Shown piece by piece: positions 35,871-44,589 of a stretch of DNA of 64,000 nucleotides. The notes below the pieces were generated by a model. The model ran no database searches. It had not been told where the DNA came from and saw only the letters and a program-made list of their open reading frames with translations. Source of the stretch: Parasponia andersonii (Eukaryota > Streptophyta > Magnoliopsida > Rosales > Cannabaceae); the NCBI GenBank assembly GCA_002914805.1, contig JXTB01000100.1, positions 231,866-295,865 of the forward strand, given 5' to 3'. Position 1 is the first letter of the stretch; every line of letters starts with the position of its first letter. The translations under genes were made by a program, and so were the position numbers.

Positions 35871-36144
35871 TATTCAGATTCAAACTTTTGATTGTATCTT
35901 TGTATGTGGAAGGAATATCATCATTCATAATAGAAAGTGCATAGGCAATTATATCAATAAATTAAGCAGGTTTACGAATTTCACGTCTTGACCTATTATG
36001 TGCAATTGATTCTTACTGCTGTTGAGGCTCTTAAGTTAGAACCTCTTCTTCATCTTTAGTGTCCTCTTTTGCTAATAGAGTGTCACCACTATTTTCAACA
36101 ATAGTAGGTGGGACTACTATTGTAGTTTTTTCAAACTCCATCTA

Positions 36145-36770
36145 CTATTGACTAGGCTCTACCTGCTGTAGAATACTAATGGTCTTCTCTTGATCTTTTG
36201 TTACCTTTTTCAACATAGCAGACTCATTAAAAGTAACATCCATACTAAATAAAATCTTCCTCGAACTTAGATACCAAAGTCGATATCCCTTTAAACTTGA
36301 GTTGATACCCATAAATAATGCTTTCTTGGCTCTCAGATCCAATTTGGATTCTTTCACATGATAATAGGTAGTGGAACCAAAGATATGTAAAGAATCGTAG
36401 TCACTAGTAGTCCTCCAGACCATACCTCAAGAGGGGTTTTACTTCCAATTATAGTCAATAGTAAACGATTAATGAGATGACATGTATACACCTAAAAATC
36501 TTTGCTAACCCAGCATTAGACAATATATACTAAACCTTCTTCAACAAAGTCCGATTTATGCATTCTGCTACCCCATTTTGTTGTGGTATTTTTCTGACTG
36601 TAAAATGATGCATAATACATTCATACTGACAAATTCTTAAAAATGGATCACTCCTATATTCTCTACCATTGTCTGATCGAAGTCTTTTGATCTTTCTGCT
36701 CGTTTGAGTCTCAATCATCTTTTTCATTTAAGGAAAACTTCCAGTACGTCATCTTTATCAGGTTTCTCTT
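36145..36770 (-). pseudogene. Copia integrase core and C-terminal part, truncated
   Basis: The frame LRSDNGREY (around 36680-36654) carries the second catalytic aspartate, and QQNGVAECINRT (36587-36552) carries the catalytic glutamate. IFGSTTYYHV and KALFMGINSSLKGYRLWY (36390-36290) are the GKG-like C-terminal section. The N-terminal zinc finger and first catalytic aspartate are absent: the sequence before ETDKDDVLEVFLK comes directly after gag. This internal deletion is specific to this copy. Confidence 0.8.
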
Positions 36771-36835
36771 AGAATGAGATCTACTTTTTTTCTCCTGCTT
36801 ATAGCTTTAACTACGTCTCTTAGCTGTAAGTGCTC

Positions 36836-37432
36836 CTACTGGAATATTCCTATTCTCCTTCTAATCTTTCTTTCGAATCTTATGATTGTAAGTACTTCAT
36901 CGAAGGATAATTTTTCTTTCTTGTGAAACAATGTAATACAAAGATGATCTAACTTATCAGAAAGGGACACAATCAATAATATTGCTTTATCCTCATCTTT
37001 AAAGATTTCATCCAAATTCAACACATCTGCAATCAACTGGTTAAAAGTATCAATGTGATCACCAATAGTCATACCAAGCTTCAACTTGAGGTGAAAAAGT
37101 CTCTTCTTCAAGTATAGCCGATTTTCATTACTCTTCTTCGTATACTTGTTCTCGAGCGCCTTCCACAGCTTACTTACGGAAGTCTCTCTTATAAATGGAT
37201 ACTTCTATTTTCTACAAAGACATAAGTGGATCATTCCATAAGCTTGATGATTGATCCTCTCTCATTCTTTATCATCCATCTTTTTCGGTTTCATTTTCTC
37301 CAGAGTAATATCCTGATCTTGTTGACATAAATTATCCAATATCTCGCACTACCACAAGCCGAAATTATTTTGACTATCAAATTTCTCCACATCGATTTTT
37401 GTACTAGTCATAGCCTTCGTCTTTGTCAGCAT
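36836..37432 (-). pseudogene. Copia gag (UBN2-like), with premature stops
   Basis: The - strand frame starts at an ATG complementing 37430-37432. The conserved gag section LYLKKRLFHLKLKLGMT to DEDKAILLIVSLSDKLDHL (37120-36955) matches Tnt1-type gag proteins. At least three in-frame TAG codons lie in the first half. Two stand where family members have tryptophan (TGG to TAG), the expected outcome of 5-methylcytosine deamination in silenced DNA. No zinc knuckle follows. Confidence 0.75.
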
Positions 37433-37502
37433 TGACGAAGATTATGATATTTATGCTAATATTTCAAATAGCTACTAAACAAACGTAGGACGAACTTGTT
37501 TG

Positions 37503-37512
37503 TCTGATACCA
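37503..37512 (-). other. Primer-binding site of the intronic Copia
   Basis: Read on the - strand, TGGTATCAGA begins two bases after the 5' LTR terminus CAACA. It matches the 3' end complement of initiator methionine tRNA, the usual Copia primer. Confidence 0.85.
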
Positions 37513-37514
37513 CT

Positions 37515-37879
37515 TGTTGTGCAACGAAAAGACAACTACTCCAAATACTTCTATTTAATACTAAGATAATATTAAATATAAACTACCAACTAGCTACTAA
37601 AATTAATGAAAACAGAAAATGTAAGAAAAATATTAAATGTCGAAATAAAGAAAAACACAAAATTTAGTAAAGTTTGGCAAATTACTTACACTTCAAATAA
37701 AAGGAAATATAGTTCTTAGGAATAAAGGTCCTCACCAATAGGGAACTAATTTTGTGATGACTAAAACCAATTATAGAAGGCTTTATTTATAGCTAACTGT
37801 AGATCCTAAATATTCATACATAAGCGATGTGGGACAAAATGTAAAATAATTACAAATCCTAACCAGCCAAATTCTAATA
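37515..37879 (-). repeat. 5' LTR of the intronic Copia (365 bp)
   Basis: It retains a TATA-box-like CTATAAATAAAG (complement of 37781-37792), so if active it would start transcripts antisense to the CNL gene within its intron. An internal deletion of about 100 bp distinguishes it from the other LTR. Confidence 0.85.
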
Positions 37880-37884
37880 GTTAT

Positions 37885-37974
37885 AACTGTCATATGTCAA
37901 GCATAAAACCATGAAAGTTAGTTTATAACTAACTTAATTGTTATAACTAATTATTAAGAGTCATAACACTAACA
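37885..37974 (-). mobile_element. Start of the older Copia's 3' LTR, split by the younger Copia
   Basis: On the - strand a purine-rich GGGTGGAGTTTGGAGTT is followed by TGTTAGTGTTATGACTC (37974 leftward), the layout of a polypurine tract and LTR start. The younger Copia sits in this LTR: its GTTAT duplications join to CAGTTATAACTG. The LTR should resume left of 33822, but its far end was not identified. Confidence 0.55.
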
Positions 37975-38289
37975 AACTCCAAACTCCACCCTGCCTCTGG
38001 TTTGGTCCATGAAGCTTCACTAGGGGACCTACAACCACTAACTTACATCAAGTTATTGGCAAAAATGTTTAGCCTTTCCAAAGCTTCTTCAAACATGCCT
38101 AGTTGTATATTTCCTTAGGTCAGAAGGATTTATAGGAGTGGAAATTTTCTCCATTTAAATGTATCCATGTGAAATTATGCCTTTTAACAAAATAAAAATA
38201 TAACATCAATGTTTTTTGTTCGATCATGAAGCACTCTTTTAAGATAGATGCATTAAGATAGATGCATTGCACTTTGAGAGACACAACAA

Positions 38290-39480
38290 ACCTTCATCTA
38301 TTGCTTGAACCTAGTTCATTAGTGATTCATTTTAGCCACATAGCTTCTTTGATAGCTTCAATAAAAGCAGAATTTAAATGTCATTTAGAACTTACGATAT
38401 TTTCTCGAAAGTGTGCCTTCAACTTGTGCCATGTTTCCCCTAGCTAGTTCCTTTTAGAGGTTTCTACCGACTTGGCCCAATGCACAGCAATTTTCACAAG
38501 CTTGTAGAGAGTTCTATCTCGTTGCACACTCGCACATGCACCTCTAGATCCTTCCAAACTTGAGTTGAGTCCGTCTAACTTAAGCATTCCCTAGGAACTT
38601 GCATAGAAATATATTTGCTTCTAAAACCTTCCATAGGTCAGCTGTCTTGTAGAAAAGTCTAGAACCATCGGTTATCTACTAATCTTTGGATATTTGGGAG
38701 TAACTTGAGTGGGGCATAGACAATAGGATATGATGTCTTCACTTTCAAATTTAGCTGGAGGTCTAATTTTTCTTCGATTGTAACTCTATGTTCAAAGCAT
38801 AGGCTCAATGCTTTCCCGAGTGCATGTACTTCTCTCTCCAAGTCTTCTTGCTCCCGCTTAGCTTAGACATCACTATCATATTCTGTTATGAGTTAGGCGA
38901 ATACGTTTAGTTTGTATTTTCCATGTCTTGACTTCGTGTAGCAATTAGAGCTTTAGTTCTCTACCTCGAACTTGTTATCAGATTGCTGATCTATGACCCT
39001 AAAATTAATCTAGTGTATTTTTATTGAATACAATGTTTCTACTAGTGTCACACCTTTTATCATCCAGCAACCACAACATATAATGTTTCACACATGTTGG
39101 ATAAAACATAGATAAAGCTTTATTTCCTCAAGAGTTCAAATTTCCTTGATTGATCTTGTGCACATAAACTATGCAACCTAAAGGTCTAAGATGTGTTATG
39201 TCGGATACTTTTCCAGTCCAAAGTCACTCTGGGGGTATCAAAATCAGTTGCAAATTAAGGACATCTATTAATAAAGTTACAAGCAGTAGATGTAGCTTCA
39301 GCCTAAAATTTCTTTGGTAACCGTGATTCACCTAGCATACATCTAGCTTTTTTCAATATGGTCCTATTCATTCTTTCAACAACGCCCCGTATTTTAGGAA
39401 TAGCAGTACATGTTCTACGTATAGCTATACCAAATTCGGTGCAAACACTTGGGAAATGATCACTAAAACACATATCAAGT
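38290..39480 (-). pseudogene. Older Copia relic: integrase and RNase H remnants
   Basis: On the - strand, IRGVVERMNRTILKKARCML and GESRLPKKF (39390-39303), then AEATSTACNFINR (39300-39262), form the second half of a Copia integrase with its catalytic Glu. GCIVYVH follows. Much further on, AFIEAIKEAMWLK and ITNELG (38373-38316) are the RNase H end. Reverse transcriptase between them is almost unreadable, and gag and the 5' LTR are missing. Many stops show great age. This is a different family from the inserted Tnt1-like copy. Confidence 0.6.
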
Positions 39481-40315
39481 ATGCAGTCTTGACAGTTAGT
39501 AGTTGGTTCATAACTAACTGAGAAAACCAACTCTTAAACCAAAGTCATCATACTCGGTCAATATTACGTACAAGATTTTTGTTCTTAGGCCTATCAGTTC
39601 TTTCTTTCTTGCATGTTTCGTAGTTCTAAAACAACTCGTTCTAAGAGTAATTAGGATAGAATCAAGATTGATTAAAGTTTCATGACATATATAAGCAATT
39701 AACTTGAAAGCATGATTAAATTCCTTTGCAGGTCTGCTAATTACAATAGAACCTTTATATGAAACTGTTAAATTGTTGTTCACAAATTTGGGCGACGTGT
39801 ACAGTCAGTTAAGTCAGGTATTTGTCTAACGTATGTCTAACAGTTACTTAAGACTCCATGATTGCAGTTTAGTTTCTAGAAGTCGTTCTATTCATTATTT
39901 TTTCTCTTCTATTACAAATTGAGGAACTGTTATTGGTTGTACAAAAGGGTTTCTAGGAAGTGAGTTCTGAGAGTGAGGTGTTTTCTGGTTTTAGAAACAT
40001 TCTGAAAGCTAGCTTTGAGAAGATCTGTAAGGTGAGGAAGCTAGAGCTTAAGTTTGAATCTGAACCATGTAAATTTAATTGGGCATGCATTTGTTAATTT
40101 ACTTTTCTGTGCTTAATTGTTTTGAGTTTCTGAAGTTATAGCACTCATATCTTATATTAACTTTTGTATACGTAGTTACTTCTTTGCATGCTGAAAAGGA
40201 AAAATGAAAGTAAAACAATTGTCCCAGAATAAAAATAGAAGATCATACTTTTAAAAAAAAAAAAAAAAAAAAGAAAGAGTTTCTAATTGATTCTTTACTT
40301 TTTATTGTGTTGAAG
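39481..40315. other. Last part of the CNL intron, unassigned
   Basis: The - strand frame 39514-39783 has no recognised domain and is probably debris of the older Copia. From 39800 to 40200 no coding or repeat family was recognised. A poly-A tract (40251-40272) precedes the intron acceptor. Confidence 0.4.
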
Positions 40316-42087
40316 ATTTAGAAAGTGACCAAAACATGGAAGCATTAGTAGGAAAAGCGCTTGATGAATGCATGGGTTCGCAGTCGACCATTTTGCCGGA
40401 AGGTGTCATTGTTCTTGGACGAATTTTATCGAGAGAAAAAAACACTCTCGACTTGGAGGGTAGGTTACTTAATCGTGTAAAGCTATGCATTTTGAAAGGA
40501 AAAATCCATGATCTAGAAGACTCCAGCCACACAGGTTTATCTGAGGTGTTCAACAGGAGTTACCATGATTTTTCACCAAGTGATCATGTTCGTCTAAAAC
40601 AACAGTGCTTTCAGCTTTTAGCCAGTTTCGCAGAAAACTCTGAGATGAGGGTAACAGAAGTATGCCAACTATTGATGGTGGTGTTGGACCGAGAATGGAA
40701 TGTGAGATTCGGCCAAAATGGAATGTCATCTGAACTCAACGAGGATGAGGCATATGCTTTGTTATATGATTTGGCACAAAGGTCTTTGGTTAGCGTAGAG
40801 GAAGTTTCTTCGACCGGAAGAATTAAAACAATCCGCTTAAAGGGTCTTATGAGAGACTTCTGCGTGTCAGTGGCTAAGCAAGCAGACTTACAACTACAAG
40901 TTATCGATTCTGGGAATCTAGACCAGGAAATGGGGTCTTTCGCTTCCGGTAGAACAGCAAAAGAAGTTCATCCCATGACCAAGCAACGAATGCTATCAAT
41001 TAATGGGGCAATGGACGATAGACAGTGTCGTAACATATCTAAAAATGCTAGATATTGGGGTCTATCCTCTTTCATATGCTCTGAGACTCTTCCTGCAGGC
41101 TCTGGTTTGAAAAAATTGTTGAAAAGGTTTAAAAGACTAAGAATTCTTAAGCTAGAAAACCAAGAAAGTTTTGTCAAGATAGCAAAGAGGATAGGAAAGC
41201 TTAAATTCTTGATGTTCTTGAGCCTGAAGTGTAGCCTTGTGAAAGAAGTTCCATCCTCCATTAGCGAACTTAAATTCCTACAAACCTTAGACTTGAGAAC
41301 AAATTGTGCACTGAAACTGCCAAATCTGTTATGGAAGTTGAAACGGCTACGGCATTTGTGTCTGCCACATGAAGGATACATTGTAAGAGGTGAGGAGAAA
41401 TTGCGGTTGGATGGTCTTATTTCTTTGCGAAAACTGGTCAATATTTCAATCGAGGACTGTGATTTGAAAGTTTTGGTGACTTTTCGTAAACTTGAAAGGC
41501 TGGTTTGTGTTCGTAGAAGTCCGGGACAAGTCTCATTCCCTCGAACAGACGACAAATTCGATTGTCTCAAGTCTCTAACCGTGGAAATTCCATTTGGTGC
41601 GGACGTAGATATAAGTCCCATTTTATCGTGTTGTGGGCCTTCGGTTAAAAGGCTGCGTCTAATTGGGATTAGGACCTTACCAGAGGTGAATGAGTTCCCT
41701 CCAAACCTCCATAAGCTAACCCTGAAGAAGGCTTATCTCAGAGATGATCCAATGATGATATTGGGAAAGCTACCGTATTTGAAGTTCCTTCGCCTTCTCG
41801 CAAAGGTCTTCAATGGGACTGAAATGAACTGCTCACAAGGAGATTTTAAACTGCTTGTATCTCTTCGCCTTGAGAAGCAGCAACATTTAGAGAGGTGGAA
41901 TGTGGCGGAAGGGTCTTTGTGCCATCTCCAGCGATTGGAGATTGTGGAGTGCAGAAATTTGAGTCCAAATCCAGATGCATTGAGACGTGCTCCTCTTCTC
42001 AGGGAAATTCTGATTCATGAGATGCCTGAACAGTTCAAAAGCGAAGTCCAAAGACAAATGCAAAATTTAACTCTCCTCCTTGCATAG
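40316..42087 (+). CDS. CNL disease-resistance protein, exon 2 (second half of NB-ARC and LRR)
   Basis: Encodes residues 352-941. The first motif, normally CGGLPLAIVVLGG, is CMGSQSTILPEGVIVLGR (370-387), so GLPL is destroyed by an in-frame insertion and substitutions. RNBS-D-like CFQLLASFAENSEM is at 449-462. The segment SSTGRIKTIRLKGLMRDFC (517-535) holds the MHD site, but the family's HD pair is Lys-Gly (527-528). From about residue 590 to the end are some twelve irregular LRRs (for example LKFLMFLSLKCSLVKEVPSS), usually the recognition and autoinhibition domain. The frame is open for 590 codons. The C-terminus is shorter than in the paralogue at 63498. Exon start: acceptor TTGAAG at 40315, chosen because it restores frame with exon 1; an ATG at 40336 could start a separate protein. 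Confidence 0.85.
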
Positions 42088-42727
42088 ATTTGAGGAGAAC
42101 TTACGACTGATCAGGTGATTATTATTATGTTTATATGTTTAATTAAATCTTGTTCTCCTATGCTCCAAATTGTGTAGTTTTGCACTCTTACTTCACTCTA
42201 TGGGCATTCGTAATGAAAAACATTATTTGAACTTCGAAAAATAATGGGAAAGAATAAAAAAATTGAGTTATCTCTTTTCAATTGAACTACATAGAGGATT
42301 CTCTAAACTTTATGCTCCAATCTAAATCGTAAAATAAACACATAAATTGGTTAAAAAGGGAAATACTTTCCTGATTTTCATTTCTCTTTATGGTCCATTA
42401 CGAATTAATATACCTATATTTATATTTCCCTCCTACCGATAATATATCTCTTTTGATGAGATATCTTAATCCTATCTTGTTTGTATTTTAGGGGTAAAGC
42501 AAGTGAATCATATTCTGTCGAGATTATTGGCTGGAGAAGGAGATATATGGCGCTCACACAGAAAGTTCCCTCTTTTTATTTTTTAAATTATATTTTTGTT
42601 AGGAGTTATGCGAGTCTGACGACAAAGAATGAAGACCAATAAGAGATAGGATTTGTGCAGAATTGTGGGTGCCAACATATATAGTTGGAACGTGCATAAA
42701 AGATTTTGTTGCCTTTTCCCCTCCCAT
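42088..42727 (+). other. 3' flank of the CNL gene
   Basis: A TTGAGGAGAA stretch follows the stop, and AT-rich DNA with AATAAA-like words (AGAATAAAAA at 42251; AAAATAAACA at 42331) could supply a polyadenylation signal. Alternatively an intron starts at about 42114 (CAG|GTGATTATT). No further coding exon is recognised. Confidence 0.35.
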
Positions 42728-42742
42728 CTCTTCGTGCTTGGA

Positions 42743-42773
<31 letters not shown>

Positions 42774-43002
42774 AAAAAAGAAAAAAAGGAAAAAAGAAAA
42801 AAAAATAAAAGTGAACGACCACTGTGAGGTGTTCAATCAAGTGTCAAGTGTCAAGTGTCAAGTGTCAAGTGTCTGTACATATAATCTCTCTTCGTGCTTG
42901 AAAACAACCAAAAAAAAATAAAGGAAAAAAAAAAAAAAAGTGAACGAGCACTATCAGGTGTTCAATCAAGTGTCAAGTGTCAAGTGTCTGTACATATAAT
43001 CT
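42728..43002. repeat. Imperfect tandem duplication with nested 7-bp repeats
   Basis: Two units begin CTCTTCGTGCTTG (42728 and 42888), run through A-rich DNA and GTGAACGASCACT, then end in TCAAGTG repeats (five copies in the first unit, three in the second) and GTCTGTACATATAATCT. Both the A-run and the heptamer number differ, so this is a compound minisatellite directly downstream of the CNL gene. Confidence 0.9.
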
Positions 43003-43089
43003 GGGGGGAAAAAAAATGCAAGAAGAATAAAAAATAATAATAAAGTCTTTGATCACCTGTATGTGTGAGCCTTAGGGGTCATTCCGATA

Positions 43090-43299
43090 TTGGTTTCGGA
43101 TTTTATTCAACTTGAAATTTGTCAGCATTTCATTTATTTTGACAAAGTGGCCGGAACAATTAACACCATGGAAGATGATCACCTTTTGTTTGAGAAGAAT
43201 TGTGAGACAAATGACGGCATCAAGGTTTTACTAGAGACAATCTACCGCAAGGGCAGCCGTGGACCCTTCCTCTCAAACCAAAGTGAGTTTGCTTTTTAG
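43090..43299 (+). CDS. Unrecognised 69-residue open frame, doubtful
   Basis: The frame lies about 1 kb downstream of the CNL stop, in DNA with less biased base composition than the neighbours. The product has no motif I recognise; it has an acidic centre (MEDDHLLFEKNCETND) and a basic end. A donor-like AAAG|TGAGTT follows. It could be a stray exon or chance. There is no supporting homologue in this window. Confidence 0.2.
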   Translation: MVSDFIQLEICQHFIYFDKVAGTINTMEDDHLLFEKNCETNDGIKVLLETIYRKGSRGPFLSNQSEFAF

Positions 43300-44540
43300 T
43301 AAATACTAGTCATAATTTTATATTCGAGTACCAACGTGTTTCTTGCACACACTTTTAGCGCATAAGGTTAATATTAATGTCTTAATTTAGGAGCATACTA
43401 GATAGTCTACTTGATCCAGATACTTGCCACATTCTCGGGACAAACAATTAGTGCAACCTAAAAATATTATTCTCTAAACTTTTGTGAACTGAAACAGTAT
43501 TAAATATAGAATTAGGAAATTAGAAATTGACCAGTTGTTAGAGTGAGTGCTATATAAAAGAATTTCTTGGTTCTCTATATGGGCTAATCCCATGAAAGCT
43601 AATAAGAGTTGTCACATATTCTTTGCAGAAAGTTTTTGCTGTGATATGCGTTCTTGTTGAAAAAGGAATAAGTCTCTTTAAGTATGTAGCTCATGATAGG
43701 ATTTTAGATGATGAGAGTTGATAAAAGCTGAGAGAGATATGAGGCCAAGAGATCAGGTGGAAATTACCGGGGGATCGTTAGGATCACTGGAAATGTGATC
43801 ATGAGTTTGTATCTTGTACTTTTTTATACTATATACGTTTTTGAATGACTTTCGTGCGATGGAGTTGTGCTTTTTTGTTTTTATTTTGTGATTTTTTTTT
43901 TCAATGACATATGTGTTTTGGTTTCCTCTATCTATTGATTTGGGACGGATTGGAGGATGTTTGGGCGGGTTTGGAGTCGTTTCAGTCAGATTTTGGCAAG
44001 AAATTGATGAATTCGAGTAGTTGACAATGAATTTGGTTTAGGGCTCAACCATATGCGTACTTGACTCTAAAGGCAAATGACCAAGCCTTAAGGTCGAATA
44101 AGCAGACTTCAACACCAAAATTTGCTAGTTTTCCTAATTTGAGCTTGTTTGATCTTGAAACTCTACTTCTAAGTGTTCTAAAGAACTTTAGATATCTGGT
44201 AACGTTATTAGACTTTTTCTATAAACGAAATTATCATTTCTAGGATTAGATGGATAGTGAACAAATTTTAATGGAAGGATGGAATAAGTGAGAGAAATCA
44301 AAATAGAATTTGTCACCTAAGTCGTAGGATTTGTCTACTTGGTTGGCTTTATAACCTTGTTTTATACCTGCAGGTTAAGTAGTTGACGACTTTTTCGTCA
44401 CTTAGAATTTTATGCAATGTTCCTTTATTAAAGTTCTCATCACGATTTTATATATAAACTTACATGATTTTGTGAGGTGAAGTATAATGGAAACCAACCA
44501 ACCAAAGAATCGCTAGAGGTTTACTATTGGTCCCGTTTTG
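43300..44540. other. Gene-free stretch
   Basis: No domain or repeat family recognised. The frame at 44061-44243 is not convincing. Confidence 0.3.
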
Positions 44541-44541
44541 C

Positions 44542-44543
<2 letters not shown>

Positions 44544-44580
<37 letters not shown>
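44544..44580. repeat. (TC)n microsatellite
   Basis: A pure TC tract that ends in TTTTCAG|GTTGTG, so it would also make a good pyrimidine tract for a splice acceptor, though no exon is recognised. Confidence 0.95.
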
Positions 44581-44583
<3 letters not shown>

Positions 44584-44589
44584 CAGGTT

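Larger units (their letters stand above)
33827..37879 (-). mobile_element. Near-complete Ty1/Copia retrotransposon (Tork/Tnt1-like), antisense in the CNL intron
   Basis: LTRs at 33827-34259 (3') and 37515-37879 (5') bound the element, and GTTAT flanks it on both sides (33822-33826 and 37880-37884). Next to the 5' LTR is the primer-binding site TGGTATCAGA, matching initiator methionine tRNA. Next to the 3' LTR is a purine-rich AAGATGGAGAT. Gag, integrase, reverse transcriptase and RNase H follow in Copia order, but DNA between gag and mid-integrase is deleted, removing the zinc knuckle and protease. Several in-frame stops make it non-autonomous. Both LTRs start TA rather than TG on the sense strand, a non-canonical TA..CA pair known mainly from Copia elements. 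The missing codons and stops show that it cannot move on its own. Confidence 0.9.
30635..40315 (+). other. 9.7-kb intron of the CNL gene, filled with Copia elements
   Basis: The intron begins GTGCTACTTT and ends in a pyrimidine-rich tract and TTGTGTTGAAG. Both sites are GT-AG. The phase-1 codon G|AT gives Asp, so the join reads KSGT-DLESDQNMEALVGKAL without gap or overlap against the family pattern. The intron opens with a CT-rich run (30648-30676), contains (AT)n at 31829-31866, and holds two antisense Copia elements, one nested in the other. The poly-A run 40251-40272 lies just before the acceptor. The frame at 33404-33775 has no family resemblance. Long introns full of heterochromatic transposons usually require special factors for full-length transcription. 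Confidence 0.7.

Noticed and set aside
40968..41621. 217-codon frame on the - strand
   Set aside because: The antisense shadow of the CNL LRR region. Its composition mirrors the sense codons and no family is recognised.
40336..42087. A separate intronless gene starting at ATG 40336
   Set aside because: It would begin in the middle of NB-ARC, whereas splicing to exon 1 restores the family structure exactly. It remains possible as an alternative transcript.
42583..42921. Phe-rich and Lys-rich frames over an A-rich tract
   Set aside because: Low-complexity translations of poly-A/poly-T in a minisatellite.
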